In this document: positions 34,710-44,524 of the stretch, piece by piece | Layout of the letters: every line of letters begins with the position of its first letter | How positions within the stretch are numbered: position 1 is the first letter of the stretch | Assembly (NCBI RefSeq): GCF_002245655.1 | Contig: NZ_NOIH01000010.1 | Coordinates: 1-64,000 of the forward strand | Length of the DNA: 64,000 nt | Direction of reading: 5' to 3' | Source: Thauera propionica | GTDB lineage: Bacteria > Pseudomonadota > Gammaproteobacteria > Burkholderiales > Rhodocyclaceae | Notes under the pieces: model-generated | What the model was told of the DNA's origin: nothing | Database searches by the model: none | What the model saw: only the letters and a program-made list of their open reading frames with translations | Position numbers and translations under genes: made by a program

Positions 34710-35372
34710 GTGAACCTCGTCCTCTTCGACCTCGACAACACCCTGCTCACCGGCGACTCGGACTTCGCCTGGGCGCAGTTCCTGATCGGCAAGGGCGTGC
34801 TCGACCGCGAGGTGCAGGAAGCGAAGAACATCGAGTTCTACGAGCAGTACAAGGCCGGCACGCTCGACATCTTCGCCTTCCTCGACTTCCAGCTCGCGCC
34901 GCTGGCGCGTCACCCGCGCGCCCAGCTCGACGCCTGGCACCGCGAGTTCATGGATCTGTCGGTGCGTCCGATGATCAGCGACAAGGCCCGTGCGCTGGTC
35001 CGCCAGCACCTGGACGACGACGCGATGGTGGCCGTAGTGACCGCGACCAACGCCTTCGTGACCGGTCCCATCGTGCGCGAATTCGGCATCCCCCACCTGG
35101 TCGCTACCATCCCGGCCCAGGAAGGCGGCGCCTTCACCGGCAAGCCGCGCGGCATGCCTGCCTTCAAGGCCGGCAAGATCGAGCGCGTCGACGCCTGGCT
35201 CGAGTCGCTCGGCCTGCACATGGGCAGCTTCGAACGCAGCTGGTTCTACAGCGACTCGCACAACGACCTGCCGCTGATGGGCCGCGTCACCGACCCGGTC
35301 GCCGTCGACCCCGATGACACGCTGCGCGAACACGCTCGCCAGCATGCCTGGCCGGTGATCTCGCTGCGCTGA
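34710..35372 (+). CDS. HAD-IB family phosphatase (SerB-like)
   Basis: 220 residues with all HAD motifs: FDLDNTLL (nucleophile Asp at the start), VVTATN (motif II Thr), the Lys in GKPRG, and YSDSHNDLPLM (motif III/IV). This is subfamily IB of the SerB-like hydrolases. A phosphoserine phosphatase or histidinol-phosphatase-like activity is possible; the substrate cannot be told from sequence. GGAGCTCCAACGTG lies at the start, with ATG-equivalent GTG at 34710. It is between hda and pcnB, the same order seen in related beta-proteobacteria. Confidence 0.88.
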   Translation: MNLVLFDLDNTLLTGDSDFAWAQFLIGKGVLDREVQEAKNIEFYEQYKAGTLDIFAFLDFQLAPLARHPRAQLDAWHREFMDLSVRPMISDKARALVRQHLDDDAMVAVVTATNAFVTGPIVREFGIPHLVATIPAQEGGAFTGKPRGMPAFKAGKIERVDAWLESLGLHMGSFERSWFYSDSHNDLPLMGRVTDPVAVDPDDTLREHARQHAWPVISLR

Positions 35373-35442
35373 ATCCGGGCCGGCGTCCGTCATGGCCGAT
35401 CGGTTATCATTGCCCGCTTATGCAAGAACGACACCTTTTCCG

Positions 35443-36819
35443 ATGATCCGCAAGCTGCTGCGCAAGGTTTTCAAGCGCCCGCAAAACGAACGCCACGAAC
35501 CTGCCCTGATCCCCGTCGAGCGCCACGGCATCCGGCGTGAACAACTCTCTCCTGCAGCGCGCAAGGTCTGCTCGGTACTGCAGGAGAAGGGCTACAAGGC
35601 CTTCGTGGTGGGTGGCGCAGTTCGCGACCTGCTGATCGGCCACCCGCCCAAGGACTACGACGTAGCCACCAGCGCCACGCCCGAAGAGGTTCGTGCCGCC
35701 TTCCGCCGCTCGCGCATCATCGGCCGCCGCTTCAAGATCGTGCATGTGATGAGCGGCCCGGAGACGATCGAGGTCTCCACCTTCCGTGCCAGCCAGGACG
35801 CCGAGTCGGCCGAGACCGACGAGCACGGCCGTGTGCTGCGTGACAACGTCTACGGCAATCAGGAAGAGGACGCGACTCGGCGCGACTTCACGGTCAACGC
35901 GCTGTACTACGACCCCTCGACCGAGACCATCGTCGATTACCACCACGGCGTGGCGGATATCCAGCAGAAGACGCTGCGCATGATCGGCGACCCGCGCACC
36001 CGCTACCGCGAGGACCCGGTGCGCATGCTGCGCGCGGTGCGCCTTGGGGCCAAGCTCGGGCTGACGATCGACCCCGCGGCGCGCAATCCGATTCGCGAGA
36101 TGGGCGTGCTGCTGGAAAACGTGCCCGCGGCGCGGCTGTTCGACGAGATGCTCAAGCTGCTGTTCTCGGGCTATGCGGTGAAGTGCCTCAAGCAGTTGCG
36201 CGAGGAAGGGCTTCACCACGGCCTGCTGCCGCTGCTCGACGTGATCCTCGAGCAGCCGATGGGCGAACGCTTCGTCTGGCTGTCGCTGGAGAACACCGAC
36301 GAGCGTGTGCGCCAGGACAAGTCCGTGTCGCCCGGCTTTCTGTTCGCCACCCTGCTGTGGCACGAGGTGCTGACCGCCTGGGAGCGCCGCAAGGCGGCCG
36401 GCGAACACGCCCAGCCCGCCCTGTTCGAAGCCATGGACGAGGTACTCGACGCCCAGGCCGGCAAGCTCGCCATCACCCGCCGTATCGTCGGCGATATCAA
36501 GGACATCTGGGCGCTGCAGCCGCGCTTCGACAAGCGCGCGGGCAAGACGCCCTACCGCCTCATCGAACAGCCGCGCTACCGCGCCGGCTGGGACTTCCTG
36601 CGCCTGCGCGCGCAGGCGGGCGAGATCCCGATGGAAATTGTCGACTGGTGGGACCGCTTCGCCCATGCCGGCCACGACGAGCGCGAGGCACTCATCCGCC
36701 AGGCGCCGGCCGACGCTGCCCCGGCGGCGAAGAAGCGCCGCCGCAAGCGTCGCAAGCCGGCGGGTGCCGCAAGCGCCGCGCCGGCTGGCGAAACCGCAAC
36801 GGGCGGCGAAGGCGCCTGA
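35443..36819 (+). CDS. pcnB: Poly(A) polymerase I
   Basis: 458 residues. The nucleotidyltransferase core has VVGGAVRDLLIG and KDYDVATSATPEEV with catalytic Asp residues, and RRDFTVNALYYD. Next comes the RNA-binding domain (DPRTRYREDPVRMLRAVR). The polyadenylation role rather than CCA addition is supported by the long basic tail (KKRRRKRRKP near 440) and by linkage to folK, the PcnB-FolK order typical of proteobacteria. ATG 35443 gives the start MIRKLLRKVF; a frame from 35392 would add 17 unlikely residues. Confidence 0.93.
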   Translation: MIRKLLRKVFKRPQNERHEPALIPVERHGIRREQLSPAARKVCSVLQEKGYKAFVVGGAVRDLLIGHPPKDYDVATSATPEEVRAAFRRSRIIGRRFKIVHVMSGPETIEVSTFRASQDAESAETDEHGRVLRDNVYGNQEEDATRRDFTVNALYYDPSTETIVDYHHGVADIQQKTLRMIGDPRTRYREDPVRMLRAVRLGAKLGLTIDPAARNPIREMGVLLENVPAARLFDEMLKLLFSGYAVKCLKQLREEGLHHGLLPLLDVILEQPMGERFVWLSLENTDERVRQDKSVSPGFLFATLLWHEVLTAWERRKAAGEHAQPALFEAMDEVLDAQAGKLAITRRIVGDIKDIWALQPRFDKRAGKTPYRLIEQPRYRAGWDFLRLRAQAGEIPMEIVDWWDRFAHAGHDEREALIRQAPADAAPAAKKRRRKRRKPAGAASAAPAGETATGGEGA

Positions 36820-36833
36820 GCCGGCTGCAGCAC

Positions 36834-37319
36834 ATGACGCCCCGCGTATGCGCCTTCATCGCCTTCGGCGCCAACCTCGGTGATCCGGCCGCGGCATTTG
36901 CCCTCGCCCTGCAGCGACTTGGCGACCTCCCGGACTCCCGGGTCCTTGCCCGGTCGTCCCTGTACCGCACCGCGCCGGTCGGCGTCGAAGGCCAGCCCGA
37001 CTACATCAACGCCGTGATCGAGCTATCCACGGCCCTGCCCGCCCGCCACCTGCTCGAGGCGCTGCTGGCGATCGAGCACGAGGGCGGCCGCACGCGCGAC
37101 TTCCACATGGCGCCGCGCACGATGGACCTCGACCTGCTGCTGTATGGCGATGCTGTCATCGACGAGCACGGCCTGCAGGTGCCGCATCCACGCATGCACC
37201 TGCGCGCCTTCACGCTTGTACCGCTGGCCGAGATCGCGCCCGAGGTGATCATCCCCGGCCGTGGACGGGCCGCGGACCTGCTGCCCGGCGTTGCCGACCA
37301 GGCCATCGCGCGCGCCTGA
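36834..37319 (+). CDS. folK: HPPK, folate biosynthesis
   Basis: 161 residues; 2-amino-4-hydroxy-6-hydroxymethyldihydropteridine pyrophosphokinase, which transfers pyrophosphate from ATP to hydroxymethyl-dihydropterin. FIAFGANLGDP at the start, SSLYRTAPVG, QPDYINAV, APRTMDLDLLLYGD with the two metal-binding Asp, and VPHPRMHLRAFTLVPL are family signatures. It starts 15 bases after pcnB. The large upstream in-frame extension is the other frame of pcnB and is rejected. Confidence 0.95.
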   Translation: MTPRVCAFIAFGANLGDPAAAFALALQRLGDLPDSRVLARSSLYRTAPVGVEGQPDYINAVIELSTALPARHLLEALLAIEHEGGRTRDFHMAPRTMDLDLLLYGDAVIDEHGLQVPHPRMHLRAFTLVPLAEIAPEVIIPGRGRAADLLPGVADQAIARA

Positions 37320-37358
37320 ATCCGTCGCCCGCCTTCTTCCCCTCCTGCGTTCATCACC

Positions 37359-37742
37359 ATGCCCGCCTGGCTCCAGTCCGCCACCACGGCCGTCACCGCC
37401 AGCCCCGTCTGGCTGCAGACGGCGCTGCTGCTCACCGCCTCCAACGTGTTCATGACCTTCGCGTGGTATGGCCACCTGAAGAACATGCAGAGCAAGGCCT
37501 GGTACGTGGCGGCGCTGGTGAGCTGGGGCATCGCCCTGTTCGAATACCTGCTGCAGGTGCCCGCAAACCGCATCGGCGCCACCACGCTGAGCCTGGCGCA
37601 GCTCAAGATCATGCAGGAAGTGATCACCCTGCTGGTGTTCATCCCCTTCGTCGTGCTGTACATGAAGCAGCCGATCAAGCTTGACTATCTCTGGGCCGCC
37701 TTGTGTATGCTTGGCGCGGTCTATTTCATCTTCCGCAGCTAG
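37359..37742 (+). CDS. DMT-family small membrane protein (DUF486)
   Basis: 127 residues with four transmembrane helices, the DUF486/DMT-like layout. TFAWYGHLK (about 33-41), SWGIALFEYLLQVPANRIG (about 59-77) and LKIMQEVITLLVF are characteristic. Function unknown; it is related to small multidrug/metabolite exporters. It lies 39 bases after folK and 25 before the deoxynucleoside kinase gene, all on the same strand. Confidence 0.88.
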   Translation: MPAWLQSATTAVTASPVWLQTALLLTASNVFMTFAWYGHLKNMQSKAWYVAALVSWGIALFEYLLQVPANRIGATTLSLAQLKIMQEVITLLVFIPFVVLYMKQPIKLDYLWAALCMLGAVYFIFRS

Positions 37743-37767
37743 GACGGATCGAGGATCGGCCACGCAC

Positions 37768-38406
37768 ATGCTCGACAAAGCACACTACATCGTCGTCGAA
37801 GGCCCGATCGGCGCCGGCAAGACCTCGCTGGCCAAGCGACTGGCAGAGCGACTGCAGGCCGAAACCCTGTTCGAGCAGGCTGAGTTCAACCCCTTCCTGT
37901 CGCGTTTCTACCAGCACCCCGAACGCTGGGCGATGGCGACGCAGCTGTCCTTCCTGTTCCAGCGCATCGACCAGCTCGCCGCCCTGGGACCGATCGACGA
38001 GGAACGGCGTGTCGTGTCCGACTTCATACTCGACAAGGACCGCCTGTTCGCCGCGCAGAACCTCAGCGAGGACGAACTGGCGCTGTACCAGCGCATATAC
38101 GACAGCGTGCGTCCCGCCGAGGGCCCCAAGCCGGACCTCGTCATCTACCTGCAGGCGCGTCCCGACACGCTGATGGAGCGCATCCGCAAGCGCGGCCTCG
38201 ATGCCGAGCGCCGCATCACTGAAGCCTATCTGCAGCAGGTCGCCGACCGCTACACGCGCTACTTCTACCAGTACGACGCGGCGCCGCTCTTCATCGTCGA
38301 TGCCGGCCAGCTCAATCCCGTCGACAACGACGACGACTTCGAGATGCTGCTCACCCGCCTGCGCGACATGCGCAGCTACCGCGAGTTCTTCGGCTACGCC
38401 GGGTAA
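37768..38406 (+). CDS. Deoxynucleoside kinase
   Basis: 212 residues of the dCK/dGK/TK2 family. VVEGPIGAGKTSLAKRL is the P-loop (about 8-24), FEQAEFNPFL holds the catalytic Glu region, SDFILDKDRLFA the substrate-binding DR motif, and RKRGLDAERRI the lid arginines. It would phosphorylate deoxyguanosine or deoxyadenosine for salvage; which one cannot be decided. ATG 37768 is the first position matching the family N-terminus. The following panB starts 81 bases on, and this kinase-panB-panC order recurs in related genomes. Confidence 0.88.
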   Translation: MLDKAHYIVVEGPIGAGKTSLAKRLAERLQAETLFEQAEFNPFLSRFYQHPERWAMATQLSFLFQRIDQLAALGPIDEERRVVSDFILDKDRLFAAQNLSEDELALYQRIYDSVRPAEGPKPDLVIYLQARPDTLMERIRKRGLDAERRITEAYLQQVADRYTRYFYQYDAAPLFIVDAGQLNPVDNDDDFEMLLTRLRDMRSYREFFGYAG

Positions 38407-38487
38407 ACCCTTGCCAAATTCGGGCGCAACCGGCTTGTGCGTTGCACCAAATTGGTGAAAACTCCGGCCTCCCATCAGGAGCGATCT

Positions 38488-39303
38488 ATGAGTTACCTCC
38501 AGGATCAGAAGCCCGTCACGCTGTTCGAGTTGGGCAAGATGCGCGCCGAAGGCCGCAAGATCGTGATGCTCACCGGCTACGATGCCAGTTTCGCCGCCCT
38601 GCTCGGCCGCGCGGGGGTCGACGTCGTGCTGATCGGCGATTCGCTCGGCAACGTGCTGCAGGGGCAGAAATCTACGCTGCCGGTCACGCTGGAGCACATG
38701 GCCTACCACACCGAATGCGTGGCGCGCGCCGGCGCGCGTCCGCTGGTGCTCACCGACATGCCCTTCGGCTCCTACCACGAGAGCCCGGAGCAGGCCATGC
38801 GCAACGCCGCGCGCCTGATGGCCGCCGGCGCGCAGATGGTCAAGATTGAAGGCGGCGAGTTCATGGCCGAGACCGTTCGCTTCCTCGTCGAGCGTGGCGT
38901 GCCGGTGTGCGCCCACATCGGCCTGACGCCGCAGTCGGTGCATCAGCTCGGCGGCTACCGTGTGCAAGGCCGCAGCGACGAAGGCGCGGCCCGCCTGAAG
39001 GCCGACGCCCTGGCGCTGGAACAGGCCGGTGCCGCGCTGATGGTCATGGAGATGGTGCCCGCCGCCCTCGCCAGCGAAATCACCGCGAGCCTCAGCACGA
39101 TGGCCACCATCGGCATCGGTGCCGGCGCCGGCTGCGACGGCCAGGTGCTGGTGCTGCACGACATGCTCGGCATCTTCCCCGGCAAGACCGCGCGCTTCGT
39201 GCGTAATTTTATGGATGGCGCGAGCAGCATCGAAGATGCCGTCGCGCGCTACGCCGCCGCCGTGCGCGACGGCAGCTTCCCCGCCCCCGAACACTGTTAC
39301 TGA
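38488..39303 (+). CDS. panB: 3-methyl-2-oxobutanoate hydroxymethyltransferase
   Basis: 271 residues; ketopantoate hydroxymethyltransferase, the first step of pantothenate synthesis, using methylene-tetrahydrofolate. [28 protein letters not shown] (metal-binding Asp), [55 protein letters not shown] and [15 protein letters not shown] are all family blocks. AGGAG precedes the ATG by six bases. panC follows after 41 bases; panD is not in the window. Confidence 0.97.
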   Translation: MSYLQDQKPVTLFELGKMRAEGRKIVMLTGYDASFAALLGRAGVDVVLIGDSLGNVLQGQKSTLPVTLEHMAYHTECVARAGARPLVLTDMPFGSYHESPEQAMRNAARLMAAGAQMVKIEGGEFMAETVRFLVERGVPVCAHIGLTPQSVHQLGGYRVQGRSDEGAARLKADALALEQAGAALMVMEMVPAALASEITASLSTMATIGIGAGAGCDGQVLVLHDMLGIFPGKTARFVRNFMDGASSIEDAVARYAAAVRDGSFPAPEHCY

Positions 39304-39344
39304 CCATCGCGCGCGACGGTCACGACCCGAACCACGGTTTCCGC

Positions 39345-40172
<828 letters not shown>

Positions 40173-40302
40173 GCCGCAGCGCCATCAGGGTTCGTCCCTG
40201 CTTGCACTCCGCTGCGCTTCGTTCCACTCTATGCAGACCCGGCGGCCAGCCGCATTCCGGCCGGCCGCCCTGTCGCGCACAACCAAAGGAGGGAGAAGAA
40301 CG

Positions 40303-40749
40303 ATGACGACGAGCGTTAAGCAGATCCTCGACCAGAAAGGCAGCGCGTTTCATGCCGTGCGTCCGACCGACTCGGTGTTCGACGCACTGTCGCTGATGGC
40401 CCAGTTCGACATTGGCTGCGTGCTCGTCACCGACGGCGACCGCCTGCTGGGCATCTTCACCGAGCGCGACTACGCGCGAAAGGTCGTGCTGAAGGGCCTG
40501 CTGTCGCGCGACGTGCGCGTCGGCGACCTGATGACGCCCAATCCCTGCACCGTCACGCCCGCCCATACCGTGGATGAGGTCATGCACATCATGACCGAGA
40601 ACCGCTTCCGCCACGTGCCGGTCGTCGAGCACGGCAGGATCACGGGCATCGTGACGATCGGCGACATGGTGAAATCCATCGTCAGCCAGCAGCAGGCCAC
40701 CATCAAGCAGCTCGAAAGCTACATCGCCGGAGACCTGGCGGCCGAGTAA
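40303..40749 (+). CDS. CBS-pair domain protein
   Basis: 148 residues made of two CBS domains and little else. The first (about 10-68) has SVFDALSLMAQFDIGCVLV and LLGIFTERDYARKV; the second (about 75-135) has TVDEVMHIMTENRFRHVPVV and ITGIVTIGDMVK. Paired CBS domains bind adenine nucleotides and sense energy state. No effector domain is attached, so its partner is unknown. AAAGGAGGGAG gives a strong ribosome-binding site. It follows panC by 130 bases and may have its own promoter. Confidence 0.88.
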   Translation: MTTSVKQILDQKGSAFHAVRPTDSVFDALSLMAQFDIGCVLVTDGDRLLGIFTERDYARKVVLKGLLSRDVRVGDLMTPNPCTVTPAHTVDEVMHIMTENRFRHVPVVEHGRITGIVTIGDMVKSIVSQQQATIKQLESYIAGDLAAE

Positions 40750-40770
40750 GGTGCCCTCCCACCACTGAAA

Positions 40771-40806
40771 GCAAGACGCCGGGTCACAGCCCGGCGTCTT
40801 GCTTTG
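40771..40806. terminator. Bidirectional terminator between the CBS gene and pepN
   Basis: A perfect 13-bp stem (GCAAGACGCCGGG / CCCGGCGTCTTGC) with a six-base loop lies between the converging genes. Short T-rich tails (TTTG on plus, TTTC on minus) flank it, so it can serve both directions. Confidence 0.75.
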
Positions 40807-40831
40807 TAGCGCTCTCGTTTGCGATACGCGC

Positions 40832-43516
40832 TCAGTCCAGCGCCTTGCCGACGATCTCGGCCACGTCGGGCGACAGGTTCGGGCTGGCCAGCACGCGCTC
40901 GAGCTGCGCACGAATGCTCGACTGCAGCGCCGGCACGAAATGGCGCCAGTTCTCCAGCGCGCGCGCCATGCGCGCCGCAACCTGCGGGTTCCTCGCATTG
41001 AGGGCGATCACCTGGTCAGCCCAGAAGGCATGCCCGCTGCCGTCGGCGGCATGGAACTCGCCCGCGTTGGCGCGGAAGTACGTCCCCAGCAGCGCATAGA
41101 CCTTGTTGGGGTTCGACAGACTGAACGCCGGGTCAGCCATCAACGCCTTCACCCGTTCCAGCGTGGGCACGGCGGCGGCATCCCAGCGCCAGGCACCGGC
41201 CTGCAGCGCAAACCACTTGTCGAGCACCAGCGCATCGTCGCGGTAGCGCGCATGGAAGGCGGCCAGTGCCGCCTCGCGCGCAGGGTGCGTGCTCTGCACC
41301 AGCGCCGCGAGCGCACCGAAACGCTCGGTCATGTTGGTCGCGGCATCGAAGCGGGCCTGCGCGAGCGCCAGCCCTTGGGCGTTCCCCGCCGCCGCCAGGT
41401 AGCGCAGCGCCAGGTTCGCGAGCGCGCGGCGGCCGGCGTCGGCAGGATGGTAACGATACGGGCCAGGCACCTGCATCGCCTCGCAGGTCGCGAGCCATTC
41501 GGCCGCGAACGACGCCCCCAGCGTGCGCATCAGGCGCACGAGCGCCGCCCGCAGCGCCAGCGGATCGGCCGGCGTCATGCGCTCGAGCAGATAGGCCTCG
41601 CCGGGCAGCGCCAGCGCCTGCGCGCGGAAGGCCGGGTCCAGCGCGGCGTTGCCAAGCAGCGCGCGGAAGGCCTCGAGGAACGCGGCAGGCACGCCGGCCG
41701 ACGGGTCGGCCGCCATCGCAAGCGCAACGCGCTCGGCGTAGCGCTGCGCGGCGTCCCAGCGGTTGCAGGGGTCGGCATCGTGCGCCATGCGGAAGGCGAG
41801 ACGCGCATCGTCCTCGTCCAGTTCGAGAATCACCGGCGCCGAGAAGCCGCGCAGCAGCGAGGGCACGGGCTCGGCCGCCAGGCCGACGAAGCGGAAGCTC
41901 TGCGCCTCCTCGGTGAGCTTGAGCACCCGCGTCGTGGCGCCCGGCTGGGACTCGCCCTCGAGCCGCAGCGGGTAGTCGCGCCCGTCCGGTCCGATGAGGC
42001 CGGCCGCCACCGGGATCACCAGCGGCAGCTTGGCGTGCTGGCCCGGCGTGGCCGGCGTGCTCTGGGCCAGCGTCAGCGTGTAGCTGCCGTCGGCGGCATT
42101 CCACTGCCCGCTGGCCTTCACCCGCGGCGTGCCGGCCTGGCTGTACCAGCGCATGAACTGGTCGAGATCGAAGCCGTTGTTGGCCTCGGACATCACCTCG
42201 ACGAAATCGTCGCAGGTCACGGCCTGGCCGTCGAAGTAGCTGAAGTAGAGATCCATGCCGTTGCGGAAACCCTCGGGACCCAGCAGGGTGTGCAGCATGC
42301 GGATGACTTCCGCGCCTTTCTCATACACCGTGGCGGTGTAGAAGTTGTTGATCTCCTGGTAACTGTCCGGGCGAATCGGATGCGCCATCGGCCCGGCGTC
42401 CTCCGGAAACTGCGCGGCGCGCAGCACACGCACGTCGTCGATGCGCTTGACCGCGCGCGCGGAAGCGGCGCCCTCGGGACCGGCGGCCTCATTTGCCATC
42501 CTCCCCAGCATGTCGGCCGAGAACTGCTGGTCGCGGAAGACGGTGAGTCCTTCCTTCAGCGTCAGCTGGAACCAGTCGCGGCAGGTGACGCGGTTGCCGG
42601 TCCAGTTATGGAAGTACTCGTGCGCCACTACGCTCTCGACGTTCTCGTAATCGATGTCGGTGGCGGTGTCGGGCTTGGCGAGGATGAACTTGGTGTTGAA
42701 GATGTTCAGCCCCTTGTTCTCCATCGCGCCCATGTTGAAGTCGGCCACGGCGACGATCATGAAGCGGTCGAGGTCGAGCTCCAGGCCGAAGGTTTCCTCG
42801 TCCCACCGCATCGAATGGACGAGCGAGTCCATCGCATGCTCGACGCGGTCGAGGTTGCCCGCTTCCACCCACACCTGCAGCAGAACCTCACGGCCGGACA
42901 TGGTCTCGACCTTTCGCTCGAGCGCGACGAGGTCGGCAGCGACCAGGGCGAACAGGTAGGACGGTTTCGGGAACGGGTCTTCCCACTTCGCGTAGTGGCG
43001 GCCGCCGGGCAGCTCGCCCTGCTCGACGAGGTTGCCGTTGGACAGCAGGACCGGGCAGGCCGCACGGTCTGCCTCAAGCGTGACGGTGAAGCGCGCCATC
43101 ACGTCCGGACGATCGGGGAAGCAGGTGATGCGGCGGAAGCCCTCGGCCTCGCACTGGGTGAAGAAACCGCCGTTCGACAGGTAGAGCCCCGACAGCGTGG
43201 TGTTGGCCTTCGGATTGATGCGGGTCTGGACCTCGACGACGACGCGCTCACCGTCGGCATCGATCTCGAGCAGCGCGCCCTGTTCGCGCACGGCCTGTGG
43301 CGCCTGCCCGTCAACGGTCAGCGACAGCCGTTCGAGATCCTCGCCCCACAGGCGGATCTGGCCGGCCTCGGCTTCGCGGTTGCGCACGCAGAGCATGCGG
43401 TTGGTGACGACGGTGGCCTCGGGTTCGAGGCAGAAGTGCAGGTCGACGGTCTCGACCGTCCAGGCCAGGGGCCGGTAGTCAGCGCGCTGGATGCTTGGGG
43501 CGTGTTCTGTTCTCAT
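40832..43516 (-). CDS. pepN: Aminopeptidase N
   Basis: 894 residues, M1 family zinc aminopeptidase. FNMGAMENKG (about 259-268) is the exopeptidase motif, HEYFHNWTGNRV (about 299-310) the HExxH zinc site, with the third ligand Glu in LKEGLTVFRD. The long C-terminal helical domain is complete. It trims N-terminal residues from cytoplasmic peptides. GGAGAAACA precedes the ATG at 43516; an extension to 43684 is not family-like. It has no operon partner. Confidence 0.95.
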   Translation of the reverse strand: MRTEHAPSIQRADYRPLAWTVETVDLHFCLEPEATVVTNRMLCVRNREAEAGQIRLWGEDLERLSLTVDGQAPQAVREQGALLEIDADGERVVVEVQTRINPKANTTLSGLYLSNGGFFTQCEAEGFRRITCFPDRPDVMARFTVTLEADRAACPVLLSNGNLVEQGELPGGRHYAKWEDPFPKPSYLFALVAADLVALERKVETMSGREVLLQVWVEAGNLDRVEHAMDSLVHSMRWDEETFGLELDLDRFMIVAVADFNMGAMENKGLNIFNTKFILAKPDTATDIDYENVESVVAHEYFHNWTGNRVTCRDWFQLTLKEGLTVFRDQQFSADMLGRMANEAAGPEGAASARAVKRIDDVRVLRAAQFPEDAGPMAHPIRPDSYQEINNFYTATVYEKGAEVIRMLHTLLGPEGFRNGMDLYFSYFDGQAVTCDDFVEVMSEANNGFDLDQFMRWYSQAGTPRVKASGQWNAADGSYTLTLAQSTPATPGQHAKLPLVIPVAAGLIGPDGRDYPLRLEGESQPGATTRVLKLTEEAQSFRFVGLAAEPVPSLLRGFSAPVILELDEDDARLAFRMAHDADPCNRWDAAQRYAERVALAMAADPSAGVPAAFLEAFRALLGNAALDPAFRAQALALPGEAYLLERMTPADPLALRAALVRLMRTLGASFAAEWLATCEAMQVPGPYRYHPADAGRRALANLALRYLAAAGNAQGLALAQARFDAATNMTERFGALAALVQSTHPAREAALAAFHARYRDDALVLDKWFALQAGAWRWDAAAVPTLERVKALMADPAFSLSNPNKVYALLGTYFRANAGEFHAADGSGHAFWADQVIALNARNPQVAARMARALENWRHFVPALQSSIRAQLERVLASPNLSPDVAEIVGKALD

Positions 43517-43616
43517 TGTTTCTCCGGGTCCGCGCTCGGGCGCGGAAAGACGTGAGTGTACGCCGCGCGCCCGACGGCGCACAGCGTGAAAGCCACAAGG
43601 CGTGGTGCGTGAGACG

Positions 43617-44513
43617 CTAGGCCGCGCTGCCGTCGATGACCAGCACGTCGGTCGCGGACTGCGCGAGGACATGTTTGGTGACACTGCCGAGCAGGAGTTC
43701 CTCGACCAGCCCCACCCCGCGCTTGCCGATCACGATCAGGTCGCAGTCCTGTTCCTGTTCCTGCGCCAGGATCTGCATCGTGGCTTCGCCGTGGATCACC
43801 AGCCGCCGCACGCGGTGTTCGTCGACGCCCGACGCCGCGACGAGTTCGTTCATCTTCGCGGTGGCATCGCGCTTGGCATGGACGCGCAGGCTCGCCAGTT
43901 CGCTCTCCTCGACGCCCGCATAGCGCAGCTTGCCCTCGAACGGCACCTCGAATGCGTGCAGCAGCACGTACTCGGCCTGCGGCGCGACGGCCTGGGCAAG
44001 CGTCAGGGCCTCGACCGAGCGTGCCGAAAAATCAACCGGCAGCAGCACGCGACGGTAGGTTTCGTGCGCCATCTGCTTGACCACGAGCAGTGGGCGGCGG
44101 CTCGTACGCAGCACGCGCTCGGTGGTCGATCCGACCAGCAGTTCACGCACGAAGCCCGCACCGCGCGCACCGAGCACGAGAAGGTCGGCATCGATCGCGT
44201 CGGCGTGGCTGCCGATCTCGCGCTGCACCGAGCCCACCACCAGATGGACGTCGGGCGACACGCCATGACGCTGTCCGATTTCGCCCGCCAGGGTCTGGAC
44301 CTCGCCGCGCACCTCGTCGAGCAGCTTCTGCTCGAGGTTCTTCGAGTCGGCGTCGAGCAGGTGGCGCAATGCGTCGAAGGCACCGACATTGACGACGTGC
44401 TGCAGGGACAGGCGCGCGCCCGACTCCGCGGCAATCAGCGAGGCGCGTGCCACGGCATGGCGGGCCAGCGCGGACAGGTCGGTGGCGGCAAGGATGGTGC
44501 GCAGATCATGCAT
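43617..44513 (-). CDS. Tandem universal stress protein
   Basis: 298 residues made of two UspA domains. Each ends in the ATP-binding loop G-x2-G-x9-G(S/T): LGARGAGFVRELLVGSTTE in the first (about 119-137) and IGKRGVGLVEELLLGSVTK in the second (about 272-290). The start ILAATDLSALARHAVARA is typical. It is the last gene of an operon after the P-type ATPase and antiporter genes, 11 bases after the antiporter stop, suggesting a regulatory or stress-sensing role linked to ion transport. Confidence 0.92.
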   Translation of the reverse strand: MHDLRTILAATDLSALARHAVARASLIAAESGARLSLQHVVNVGAFDALRHLLDADSKNLEQKLLDEVRGEVQTLAGEIGQRHGVSPDVHLVVGSVQREIGSHADAIDADLLVLGARGAGFVRELLVGSTTERVLRTSRRPLLVVKQMAHETYRRVLLPVDFSARSVEALTLAQAVAPQAEYVLLHAFEVPFEGKLRYAGVEESELASLRVHAKRDATAKMNELVAASGVDEHRVRRLVIHGEATMQILAQEQEQDCDLIVIGKRGVGLVEELLLGSVTKHVLAQSATDVLVIDGSAA

Positions 44514-44524
44514 GTGTCCGGCTC